DNA of 64,000 nt from Patulibacter defluvii (GTDB lineage: Bacteria > Actinomycetota > Thermoleophilia > Solirubrobacterales > Solirubrobacteraceae). The stretch lies in contig NZ_JAWZSQ010000003.1 in the NCBI RefSeq assembly GCF_034096925.1, positions 62,001 through 126,000 on the forward strand. The letters run 5' to 3'. A model generated the notes under the pieces. That model was given only the letters and a program-made list of their open reading frames with translations. It made no database searches and was not told where the DNA came from. Below are positions 41,821-50,150 of this stretch, one piece after another (position 1 is the first letter of the stretch; each line of letters opens with the position of its first letter). A program made the translations under genes and the position numbers.

Positions 41821-42735
41821 TCAGCCCGCCAACACCGCCGCCGGGTCCAGCCGACCGTTGTCGCGCAGGGTCCGCACGGTCAGCGTGCCGCGCCACTCGA
41901 TCGTCCCCGCCGGCGACCACGAGGCCCACTCGACCGGCCAGCCGCCGTCCTCGCGCTGGAGCCCCGCCAGCCGGTCGAGGTCGGCGGCGATCGCGGCCGG
42001 GTCGATCCGCGACCGCAGCGGCGTCCCCGGCGTCGGCGCGAAGTCGAGCGGCCGCATCGCCTCGTCCTCGGTCCCGCCCGCGACCGGCACCGTCGCCGAC
42101 GCCGGCAGCAGGCCCGCCAGCCGCTCCAGCTCGGCCGCCAGCGCCGGGTCGTCGTCGCGCGCGACCAGGGCGTCGAGCAGCTGCAGCACGTAGCGCAGCG
42201 TCATCGCCGCGCTGCTGTCGTGCAGCTGCTCGCGCGCCGCTCGCAGGCACCAGCGGGTCGCGCCGACCAGCCACGGGTGCGTGGCCAGCGCCGGGTCGCG
42301 ACGGGCGATCCGCTGGGCGCCGCCGGCCAGCGCCGCGGTCAGGTGCAGCGACGACCGATCGCGGTCGGCGGCCGCGAACCAGGCCGCCACGCCCGGCCCG
42401 TCGGCGTCGGCGGTCGAGAACGGCACCCCGCCGTCCGGCCTCGCCACCGACCCCAGCCAGTCGCAGACGGCGTGGGCCGCGACGTCGCCCGCCGGCCCGG
42501 CGTCCTCCAGCAGCTCGAGCGCGTGGAGGGCGCCGATCGGCTGGCTCGACGGGCTGCGCTGGTCCGGCTCCAGCCCGCTGCCGTAGCCGCCGTCGTCGTT
42601 GCGGTAGGCGGCCAGCGCCCGCAGCAGCGGCTCGGGCTCGCCGCGGCCCAGGAGCAGCGCCAACCAGCGTCGGTCGAGCAGCCGCGCGTGGGTGGCCAGG
42701 AAGGGAACGATCGTCGCGGGGTCCACGATCAGCAC
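41821..42735 (-). CDS. Alpha/alpha-toroid protein (terpenoid cyclase/prenyltransferase fold)
   Basis: A 304-residue protein with QW-like repeats typical of alpha/alpha-toroid proteins: YRNDDGGYGSGLEPD near the N-terminus and LQREDGGWPVEWASWSP near the C-terminus, separated by helical pairs. It lacks an evident cyclase DxDD motif, so an enzymatic role is uncertain. The GTG at 42735 is chosen (GGAGG upstream) because a longer reading from 42837 would run across the operator-like repeat. It is divergent from the third PucR gene. Confidence 0.7.
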   Translation of the reverse strand: MLIVDPATIVPFLATHARLLDRRWLALLLGRGEPEPLLRALAAYRNDDGGYGSGLEPDQRSPSSQPIGALHALELLEDAGPAGDVAAHAVCDWLGSVARPDGGVPFSTADADGPGVAAWFAAADRDRSSLHLTAALAGGAQRIARRDPALATHPWLVGATRWCLRAAREQLHDSSAAMTLRYVLQLLDALVARDDDPALAAELERLAGLLPASATVPVAGGTEDEAMRPLDFAPTPGTPLRSRIDPAAIAADLDRLAGLQREDGGWPVEWASWSPAGTIEWRGTLTVRTLRDNGRLDPAAVLAG

Positions 42736-42793
42736 CGTAGTCCCGCCCTCCGGCCCCGTCTTGTCGCTTTCGGACGGGCCTGTGGGCAGCACA

Positions 42794-42833
42794 CAGATCG
42801 TCCAGTACGGTCGGAGGGAAATTGGACGATCTG
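42794..42833. promoter_or_regulatory. Perfect 11-base inverted repeat between toroid and PucR genes
   Basis: CAGATCGTCCA (42794-42804) and TGGACGATCTG (42823-42833) are perfect arms around an 18-base spacer. The repeat is centred in the divergent gap, 44 bases before the PucR start. It has the same spacer length as the CAACGTT repeat before the permease and shares GTCCA/TGGAC half-sites with the other PucR-linked sites. Probable PucR binding site. Confidence 0.6.
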
Positions 42834-42876
42834 CCACGGACCGATCGCGGTTCAGCGGCGATCATGAACCCCCTCG

Positions 42877-44499
42877 ATGCCGATCACCCCCAAGCCCGTC
42901 GCCCCGCCCGTCCCCCGGATCACCGTCGCCCAGGCGCTGGCGCTGCCGGTCCTCCGCCGGGCGCTGCCCGACGTGCTCGCCGGGCGCGACCACCTCGATC
43001 GGCCGATCCGCTGGGTCCACGCCGGCGAGGTCGCCTACATCGCCTCGATGCTGACCGGGGGCGAGCTGCTGCTGACGACCGGGATGGGGATCGGCCGCCG
43101 CGCCAGCGACCAGCGGCGGTTCATCGCCGCGCTGGCGGAGAAGGGCCTGGCCGCGCTGGCGATCGAGCTGGGGCCGACCTTCGCGGCGCTGCCCGACCCG
43201 CTGGTCCAGGCCGCCGAGCAGCACGGGCTGCCGCTGATCGCGCTCAACCGCGAGGTCGCCTTCATCAGCGTCACCGAGGCGATCCACACCGAGATCGTCA
43301 ACGCCCACTACGCGCTGCTGCGGCGCGGCGACGACGTCCACCAACAGCTGACCCAGCTGCTGCTCGACGGCCACGGCATCCCCGAGGTCCTGCGCGCCAC
43401 CTGCGAGATGCTCGGCAACCCGATCTTCCTCGAGGACGGCGACGGGCGGCTGCTGTTCCACGCCGGCAAGGCGGGCGACGGCGTCGATCCGCTCGACGCC
43501 TGGAAGGCCGTCGGCAGCGAGGGCGGCCGGGCGCCGTGGCGGGCCGGGCTGGCGGCGCCGGTGCCGATGGGCGCCAACCAGCACCCCGGGCGGCTGCTGG
43601 CGCTGCCCGTCTCCGGCCCGCTCGACGAGATCGCCGAGGTCGTCCTCCAGCGCGCCGCGGCGATCGTGGCGCTGTCGCTGCTGCGCGCCCGCCAGGAGGA
43701 GGAGCTGGTCGCCCGCGAGCGCGGCAACTTCCTGGCCGACCTGGCCGAGGGCCGGATCGCGGGCAGCGACGCCGAGCGCCAGGCCGGCTCGATCGGCTTC
43801 AGCTCGCAGGCCGCCCAGGTGCTGCCGATCGCGGCCGAGAGCGGCGCGGTCGCCGGCTCGGCCGCCTGGAGCCTGGTCCTGCGCGACGCCCAGGCCGACC
43901 TCGAGTCGCGCGGGCTGGCGGCGCTCGTCGGCCAGCGCGACCGCGCCGGCCGGCTGCTGGCGGTGGTGGCGCTGCGCGACTCCGACCAGCGGCAGACGGT
44001 GGCCAACGCCGCCGCCCGCGCGATCCGGGTCGCCGCCGAGCGCCGCCTGGGGGCCAGCGACGTGCTGATCGCGGTCGGCGCCGGGGTCCGCTGGCGCGAT
44101 GCCGGTCCGGCGCTGAAGCTCGCCGCCGAGACCGCCGCCAGCGCCGCCGCGCTGCCGCCCGCCGACTGGCACGACGTCCGCTCGCTGGAGCTGCAGCGGC
44201 TGCTCTGGCATTGGCGCGACGACGCCGAGCTGGCCGGCTTCGTCCAGCGGCGGCTGGGCGCGCTGATCGCCCACGACGCCCAGCGCAAGCACCACCTGCT
44301 GCCGACGCTGGAGGCGCTCTGCGCCAACGGCTGGCGGAAGGCCGAGACGGCCCGCGCCCTGCACCTCAACCGGCAGGCGCTCTACAACCGGCTGACCCGG
44401 ATCGAGGAGCTGCTCGAGGTCGACCTGAGCAACCCCGAGCAGACGATGACCCTGCACCTGGCGCTGCGCGCGATGCCGTACGTCGACGGCCAGCGCTGA
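42877..44499 (+). CDS. PucR family transcriptional regulator
   Basis: A 540-residue regulator with the N-terminal PucR domain (about residues 15-135: ITVAQALALPVLRRALPDVL, GGELLLTTGMGIG), a middle GAF/CdaR-like part and the C-terminal PucR helix-turn-helix (GWRKAETARALHLNRQALYNRL). It is divergent from the toroid gene across a perfect inverted repeat. A strong hairpin follows the stop. Likely local target: the toroid/oxidase/cupin genes or its own promoter. No clear Shine-Dalgarno precedes the ATG. Confidence 0.87.
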   Translation: MPITPKPVAPPVPRITVAQALALPVLRRALPDVLAGRDHLDRPIRWVHAGEVAYIASMLTGGELLLTTGMGIGRRASDQRRFIAALAEKGLAALAIELGPTFAALPDPLVQAAEQHGLPLIALNREVAFISVTEAIHTEIVNAHYALLRRGDDVHQQLTQLLLDGHGIPEVLRATCEMLGNPIFLEDGDGRLLFHAGKAGDGVDPLDAWKAVGSEGGRAPWRAGLAAPVPMGANQHPGRLLALPVSGPLDEIAEVVLQRAAAIVALSLLRARQEEELVARERGNFLADLAEGRIAGSDAERQAGSIGFSSQAAQVLPIAAESGAVAGSAAWSLVLRDAQADLESRGLAALVGQRDRAGRLLAVVALRDSDQRQTVANAAARAIRVAAERRLGASDVLIAVGAGVRWRDAGPALKLAAETAASAAALPPADWHDVRSLELQRLLWHWRDDAELAGFVQRRLGALIAHDAQRKHHLLPTLEALCANGWRKAETARALHLNRQALYNRLTRIEELLEVDLSNPEQTMTLHLALRAMPYVDGQR

Positions 44500-44541
44500 G
44501 GCCCTGAGCGCCTGAGCCCCCTGAGCGCCCGCCCCATTCCC

Positions 44542-44590
44542 CTCGCGTGGCGGATCGCCCCCGGACGCCGGGGGTCAACCGCCACGCGAG
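44542..44590. terminator. Two-step hairpin between convergent genes, bidirectional terminator
   Basis: Outer arms CTCGCGTGGCGG (44542-44553) and CCGCCACGCGAG (44579-44590) are perfect over 12 bases; inside, CCCCCGG (44558-44564) and CCGGGGG (44568-44574) add seven pairs. It lies between the stops of the PucR gene and the GNAT-USP gene. A run of G follows on the plus strand; there is no U-run. Best read as a terminator for both directions. Confidence 0.65.
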
Positions 44591-44608
44591 CGGGGGGGGG
44601 AGGGCCGA

Positions 44609-45714
44609 TCACCCCGTGCGGGCGATCAGGACGCTGCAGGGGGCGTGGCGGACGACCTTCTCCGCCACCCCGCCGAGCAGGAACCGCCGCGCGCCGCGCA
44701 GGCCCTTGCTCCCGACCACCACCAGGTCGGCCCCGCGCTCGCCGGCGACCGCGACCAGCACCGACGCCGGATCCCCGCGCCGGGCCTCGCCGGTCGCCTC
44801 GACCCCGGCCGCCAGCGCCGTCCGCTTGGCCCCGTCGACCACCGCCCGCGCGTCGTCGGCGGTGGCGATCATCCAGCCGAGGTCGGAGACGCCCTCCGGC
44901 ACCGCCCGCAGCCCGGCCGGCAGCACCCCGGCCGCCGCCCCGTAGTAGGCGGAAACGACGTGCAGCGACGCCCCGAGCCCGGCGGCCAGCGTCGCCGCCT
45001 CGGCCACGGCCTGGGCGGCGGTCGCCGACCCGTCGCTGCCGACCACGATCCGCGTCGGCACGCCGGCCGCGGGCAGCGGCGCCCGCTCGCCGTGGGGCAC
45101 CGCGTCGGCCCCGGCCGCCGCCCGCAGGACCGCCCCGAGGACGACGATCGAGCCGCCGGCCGCGGCCTGCAGCAGCGTCCCCAGGTCGCCGCCGATCCCC
45201 TCCTCCTCGGGCAGCGCCACCCGCAGCTCGACCACCTCGCCGCGGCGGCTGGTGCCGGCGTCGTCGCCGAGCCCGGAGATCACGTGCATCGCGCCCGGGT
45301 TCTGGGCCAGCACCGACGCGGTCAGGGTCGCGATCCCCTCCTCCCGCGCGCGGTCGGCGACCGCCTCCAGCAGCAGCCGGCCGAGGCCCTGGCCCTGCCA
45401 GTCGTCGAGCACGGTGACGGCGATCTCGGCCTCGTCGCCGCCCGGCTCCAGGCGGATGTAGCGGGCCACGCCCAGCCCCTCGCCGGTCCGACCGCCACGA
45501 TCGCCTCGTGGTCGTGGTGGTCGACCTCGGTCAGGTAGCGGAGCATCCGCTGGCTCAGCCGCGGCATCGGACCGAAGAAGCGGGTGTAGCGGGCCTCCTC
45601 GCTCAGCCGCCCCAGGCCCCGCTGGAGCGCGTCGCGGTCGTCCGGCCGGATCGGCCGCAGCCAGGCGACGCGCCCGTCGTGCAGGCGGACCGGGCGGTGG
45701 GAGGCGTCGGCCAC
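44609..45714 (-). pseudogene. GNAT acetyltransferase-universal stress protein fusion, frameshifted
   Basis: The frame starting at 45714 reads a GNAT N-terminus (RPVRLHDGRVAWLRPIRPDD to HEAIVAVG) and then turns to nonsense; a second frame continues the GNAT domain (EGLGVARYIRLEPGGDEAEI, DDWQGQGLGRLLLEAV) and runs into a universal stress protein domain (RIVVGSDGSATAAQAVAEA, VVVGSKGLRGARRFLLGGV). The switch is near 45485-45492. One extra base there would restore a 368-residue GNAT-USP protein. Either a sequencing error, a recent inactivation or recoding. Such proteins probably acetylate other proteins in response to nucleotide binding. Confidence 0.75.
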
Positions 45715-45940
45715 CGGCCCGTTCTACACCACCCCGGCACGGCTGCGGGAGCGCCGGCGGACGATCCGGACCCGACCCCCGTCCCCCCGACACAACGTCT
45801 GTCCCCGCGCGGGGGAGTCTCGACGACCTGACCACTGCCCCGCCCCGGGGGCCTGCGTCACGCTCGATCTGGGTCCACCACGCGACCGCCCCGCGCGGTC
45901 CCCTGCGGATCCCCCGGAACCCGAGACGAGAGCCCGCCGC

Positions 45941-47467
45941 ATGACGACCGACACCCTGACCGCCGAGGCGACCACCGACGCCCGCACCCTCAAGCTCTAC
46001 GTCGGCGGCGCCTGGACCGACTCGGCCGCCAGCGACCACCTGGAGTCGCGCGATCCCGCGACCGGCGCGACGCTGGCGCGGGTGCCGCTCGGCGGTGCGG
46101 CCGACGTCGACGCCGCCGTCCGCGCCGCCCGCGAGGCCCAGAAGGCCTGGCGCCGCACCGCCCCCCAGGTCCGGGCCCGCGCCCTCTACCGGCTGCGCGA
46201 CGTGCTCGACCAGCACCGCGAGGAGCTGGCGCAGCTGATCGTCAGCGACATGGGCAAGACCTTCGACGACGCCCTCGCCGAGGTCGGCCGCGGGATCGAG
46301 TCGGTCGAGGCCGCGATGGGCGGGGTCCACCAGCTGAAGGGCCAGAACCTGGAGGGGATCGGCAGCGGCGTCGACGTCGAGCTGCACCGCCAGCCGGTCG
46401 GCGTGGTCGCCGCGATCACGCCCTTCAACTTCCCGGTGATGATCCCGCTCTGGTTCCTGCCCTACGCGCTGATCACCGGCAACGGCTTCATCCTCAAGCC
46501 GTCCGAGCAGGACCCGCTGGCCAGCGAGCGGATCGTCGAGCTGGTCGGTCAGGTCGAGGAGATTCCCGCCGGCCTGGTCAACCTGGTCCACGGGGCCAAG
46601 GACGCGGTCAACGCGATCCTCGACCACCCCGGGATCGACGCGGTCAGCTTCGTCGGCTCGGCCGCGACCGCCCGCTACGTCGCCTCCCGCGCGACCGAGC
46701 AGGGCAAGCGCGTGCAGGCGCTCGGCGGCGCCAAGAACGCGATGATCGTGATGCCCGACGCCGACCCGAAGCTGATGCCGGCCCAGATCGTCGGCTCGGC
46801 CTTCGGTGCCGCCGGCCAGCGCTGCATGGCCGGCTCGCTCGCCGTCCTCGTCGGCACCCAGGAGGAGCAGGATCGCTCGCTGCAGCTGATCGTCGACGCG
46901 GCCTCCAAGCTCACCACGGGTCCCGGTGGCGACGCCGCGACCGACGTCTGCCCGGTGATCTCCGCCGATTCCCGCGAGCGGCTGGTCGGCGAGATCGACG
47001 CCGCCGAGCGCGACGGGATCCGGATCGCCGTCGACGGCCGCACCGCCGACGCCGGCGCGGGCGGGGCGAACCTCGGCGCGACCGTCCTCGACGGCGTCCC
47101 GACCGACCACCGGGTGGCGGTCGAGGAGCTGTTCGGCCCGGTCCTCGGCGTGATCCGCGTCGCGACCCTCGACGAGGCGATCGAGTTCGCCAACAGCAGC
47201 CGCTACGGCAACTCGACGATCCTCTTCAGCGAGTCGGGCGGGGCCGCCCGCGAGTTCCGCTACTCGGCCGACGCCGGGATGCTCGGCGTCAACGTCGGCG
47301 TCGCTGCGCCGATCGCCTGGATGCCGTTCGGCGGCTGGAACGACTCGATCGACGCCGACCTCTCCGCCAACGGCGAGGACGGCTTCCGCTTCTACACCCG
47401 TCAGAAGGTCGTCACCTCCCGCTGGGGCGGGACGTCGGCCGCGCCCGCCGGCGGGATGCGCTTCTAG
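45941..47467 (+). CDS. mmsA: CoA-acylating (methyl)malonate-semialdehyde dehydrogenase
   Basis: A 508-residue aldehyde dehydrogenase of the MmsA type. The nucleophile is Cys295 in AGQRCMAGSL. The sequence ALGGAKNAMIVMPDAD replaces the hydrolytic Glu motif ELGGK, the hallmark of CoA-dependent members; GVVAAITPFNFPVMIPLWF is also typical. It converts malonate or methylmalonate semialdehyde to acetyl- or propionyl-CoA with release of CO2. First gene of an operon with an aminotransferase and alanine dehydrogenase, which suggests beta-alanine catabolism. The 226-base upstream gap contains small GC palindromes such as GACCGC/GCGGTC (45884-45900) but no clear promoter. Confidence 0.9.
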   Translation: MTTDTLTAEATTDARTLKLYVGGAWTDSAASDHLESRDPATGATLARVPLGGAADVDAAVRAAREAQKAWRRTAPQVRARALYRLRDVLDQHREELAQLIVSDMGKTFDDALAEVGRGIESVEAAMGGVHQLKGQNLEGIGSGVDVELHRQPVGVVAAITPFNFPVMIPLWFLPYALITGNGFILKPSEQDPLASERIVELVGQVEEIPAGLVNLVHGAKDAVNAILDHPGIDAVSFVGSAATARYVASRATEQGKRVQALGGAKNAMIVMPDADPKLMPAQIVGSAFGAAGQRCMAGSLAVLVGTQEEQDRSLQLIVDAASKLTTGPGGDAATDVCPVISADSRERLVGEIDAAERDGIRIAVDGRTADAGAGGANLGATVLDGVPTDHRVAVEELFGPVLGVIRVATLDEAIEFANSSRYGNSTILFSESGGAAREFRYSADAGMLGVNVGVAAPIAWMPFGGWNDSIDADLSANGEDGFRFYTRQKVVTSRWGGTSAAPAGGMRF

Positions 47468-47496
47468 CGCCGGTCGGGGAGAGAGAGGACAACGAC

Positions 47497-48939
47497 ATGG
47501 CCACCACCGCCAGCCCGACCCGCCACGACGACCTCCAGCAGTCGGCGCGCGAGCACCTGCTGCTGCACTTCACCAAGCACGCCGCGGCCTACGGGAGCGA
47601 GCAGGCTCCGCCCGCTCGCGACCTGCTGGTGCTCGAGCGCGGCGAGGGCCCCTACGTCTTCGACACCAAGGGCCGCCGCTACATCGACGCCCTCTCGAGC
47701 CTCTTCTGCTCGCAGATCGGCTACTCGTACGGCGAGGAGATGACCGCGGCGATCGCCGGGCAGCTCTCGACGCTGGCGTTCAACACCAACTGGAACACCG
47801 CCCACCCGGCGGCGATCGAGCTGGCCGAGCAGCTGGCCGAGCGCGCCCCCGGCGACCTCAAGCACGTCTTCTTCACCAACGGCGGCTCCGAGGCCGTCGA
47901 GTCGATGTGGAAGATGGCCCGCGAGTACTACCGCGCGATTGGCCAGCCGCAGCGGACGAAGGCGATCGCCCGCCACATCGCCTACCACGGGGTGACCCTG
48001 GGAGCGCTCTCCTTCACCGGCGTGCCCGGCTTCAAGGAGGGCTTCGGCACCCCGCCGGTCGACGTCACCCACGTCGCCAACACCAACCGCTTCCGCGCCC
48101 CCGAGGGCGACGACGAGGCCGCCTTCACCGCCCGTCTGCTGCAGGAGGTCCGCGACGCGATCGCCGCCGCCGGCGCCGACGAGGTCGCGGTGATCATCGC
48201 CGAGCCGGTCCAGAACGCCGGTGGCTGCCTGACGCCGCCCGCCGGCTACTGGAAGGGCCTGCGCGAGATCGCCGACCAGCACGGGATCCTGCTCGTCGCC
48301 GACTCGGTGATCTGCGGCTTCGGCCGGATGGGCAACTGGCTCGGGATCGAGCAGGAGGGCGTCGTCCCCGACATGGTCACCACGGCCAAGGGGATCACCT
48401 CGGCCTACCTGGCCGGCGGCGCGGTCTTCGTCAGCGACAAGGTCGCCGAGGGCCTCTACGACCCCGGCACCGTGCTCCGCCACGGGATCACCTTCGGCGG
48501 CCACCCGGCGATGGCCGCGGTCGGCCTGAAGAACATCGAGATCTTCGAGCGCGACGGCGTGCTCGAGAACGTCCAGCAGCACACGGCCTACCTGGGCGCC
48601 CGGATGAACGAGCTGCGGTCGCTGCCGATCGTCGGCGACGTCCGCGGCCAGGGCTTCTTCTGGGCGGTCGAGCTGGTCGCGGACGAGGCGGCCACCCGCT
48701 TCGACCAGGCCCAGCGCGACGACCTGCTGCGCGGGTTCCTGCCCGGGCGGCTGCTGGAGGCGGGCCTGATCGCCCGCGCCGACGATCGCGGCGACAGCGT
48801 GCTGCAGATCGCTCCGCCCCTGATCTCCGACACCGGGGTCCTCGACGAGATCGTCGACCGGCTCGGAGAGGTCCTGACCGACGCCGGCACCCACATGCGG
48901 GTCGGCCCTTCCACCACCACCCCCTCCGAGGTTCACTGA
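47497..48939 (+). CDS. Class III omega-amino acid:pyruvate aminotransferase
   Basis: A 480-residue PLP enzyme of aminotransferase class III. Conserved pieces include FTNGGSEAVESMWKMAREY, AYHGVTLGAL, EPVQNAGG, the cofactor-binding ADSVICGFGRMG and the Schiff-base lysine in TTAKGITSAYL. Between mmsA and ald, beta-alanine plus pyruvate to malonate semialdehyde plus alanine is the reaction that best fits. Putrescine or GABA as amino donor is possible. The ATG lies 29 bases after mmsA. A paralogue is at 62269. Confidence 0.88.
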   Translation: MATTASPTRHDDLQQSAREHLLLHFTKHAAAYGSEQAPPARDLLVLERGEGPYVFDTKGRRYIDALSSLFCSQIGYSYGEEMTAAIAGQLSTLAFNTNWNTAHPAAIELAEQLAERAPGDLKHVFFTNGGSEAVESMWKMAREYYRAIGQPQRTKAIARHIAYHGVTLGALSFTGVPGFKEGFGTPPVDVTHVANTNRFRAPEGDDEAAFTARLLQEVRDAIAAAGADEVAVIIAEPVQNAGGCLTPPAGYWKGLREIADQHGILLVADSVICGFGRMGNWLGIEQEGVVPDMVTTAKGITSAYLAGGAVFVSDKVAEGLYDPGTVLRHGITFGGHPAMAAVGLKNIEIFERDGVLENVQQHTAYLGARMNELRSLPIVGDVRGQGFFWAVELVADEAATRFDQAQRDDLLRGFLPGRLLEAGLIARADDRGDSVLQIAPPLISDTGVLDEIVDRLGEVLTDAGTHMRVGPSTTTPSEVH

Positions 48940-48940
48940 G

Positions 48941-50044
48941 ATGCGCGTTGGCGTTGTCACCGAGATCAAGCCGGCCGAGCGCCGGGTCGCCCTGACCCCC
49001 GCCGGCGCGCACGAGCTCGCCGACCGCGGGCACGAGGTCCTCGTCCAGGCCGGCGCCGGCGTCGGCTCCGGGTTCGCCGACGCCGCCTACGTGGCGGCCG
49101 GCGCGCGGATCGTCGACGAGGCCGAGCAGGTGTGGGCCGACAGCGAGCTGCTGCTGAAGGTCAAGGAGCCGATCGCTCCCGAGTACGAGCTGCTGAACCC
49201 GAACGCGACCCTCTTCACCTACCTGCACCTGGCGGCCGCCCCGGCGCTGACCGAGGCGCTGGTCAAGTGCGGCACGACCGCGATCGCCTACGAGACGGTC
49301 ACCGGTCCGGGCGGCAAGGGCCTGCCGCTGCTGGCCCCGATGTCCGAGGTCGCGGGCCGCCTGGCCGCGCAGGCCGGCGCCTACTTCCTGCAGGCCCCGC
49401 TCGGCGGCCGCGGCGTGCTGATCGGCGGCGTCCCGGGCGTCGCCCCGGCCCGCGTGGTCGTGATCGGCGGTGGCGTCGTCGGCACCAACGCGGCCCGGGT
49501 GGCGGTCGGCATGGGCGCCGAGGTGACGATCCTCGAGCGCTCGATCGCCCGCCTGGTCGAGCTGGAGCAGTACTTCGACGGCCGCGCCCGGGTGCTGATG
49601 AGCGACGCCCTGACCCTCCGCGAGGAGGTCGCCCACGCCGACGTCGTGATCGGCGCGGTGCTGGTGGCCGGGGCCGCCGCGCCGAAGCTGATCTCGCGCG
49701 AGATGCTGTCCGAGATGCGCTCGCGGGCCGTGATCGTCGACGTCGCCATCGACCAGGGCGGCTGCGCCGAGACCTCGACCCCGACCACCCACGACGACCC
49801 GACCTACCTGGTCGACGACGTCCTCCACTACTGCGTGGCGAACATGCCGGGCGGCGTCCCGGCGACCTCGACCCGCGCGCTGACCAACGCGACCCTGCCC
49901 TACGTCAAGGCGCTGGCCGACCACGGCCCCGACGCCGCCTTCGACGCGATGCCGGGCCTGCGCGACGGCGTCAACGTGCGCGACGGGAAGATCACCATCC
50001 CGGCCGTCGAGGAGGCGCTCGCCGCCAGCAAGGCCGCGGCCTGA
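48941..50044 (+). CDS. ald: Alanine dehydrogenase
   Basis: A 367-residue L-alanine dehydrogenase, length typical of the family. MRVGVVTEIKPAERRVALTPAG with the substrate-binding Arg/Lys, KVKEP, the Rossmann motif VVVIGGGVVGTNAARVA and the nucleotide-binding DVAIDQGGCAET are all present. It deaminates alanine to pyruvate and ammonia with NAD. Starting one base after the aminotransferase stop, it would regenerate the pyruvate consumed by the transaminase. A perfect 16-base hairpin ends the operon. Confidence 0.93.
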   Translation: MRVGVVTEIKPAERRVALTPAGAHELADRGHEVLVQAGAGVGSGFADAAYVAAGARIVDEAEQVWADSELLLKVKEPIAPEYELLNPNATLFTYLHLAAAPALTEALVKCGTTAIAYETVTGPGGKGLPLLAPMSEVAGRLAAQAGAYFLQAPLGGRGVLIGGVPGVAPARVVVIGGGVVGTNAARVAVGMGAEVTILERSIARLVELEQYFDGRARVLMSDALTLREEVAHADVVIGAVLVAGAAAPKLISREMLSEMRSRAVIVDVAIDQGGCAETSTPTTHDDPTYLVDDVLHYCVANMPGGVPATSTRALTNATLPYVKALADHGPDAAFDAMPGLRDGVNVRDGKITIPAVEEALAASKAAA

Positions 50045-50054
50045 TCCAGGCCGT

Positions 50055-50091
50055 GGGACGACCGGCGGGCCGCCTGCCCGCCGGTCGTCCC
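50055..50091 (+). terminator. Perfect 16-base-pair terminator hairpin after ald
   Basis: GGGACGACCGGCGGGC (50055-50070) and GCCCGCCGGTCGTCCC (50076-50091) pair perfectly around CGCCT, 11 bases after the ald stop. This is the strongest hairpin in the window and marks the end of the mmsA operon; the next gene should have its own promoter. Confidence 0.8.
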
Positions 50092-50150
50092 GCTCCCGCT
50101 TCACCCCCCGCCATCCCCCCAGCCCGAGACCCCGCCCCGCGGAGCCCCGA

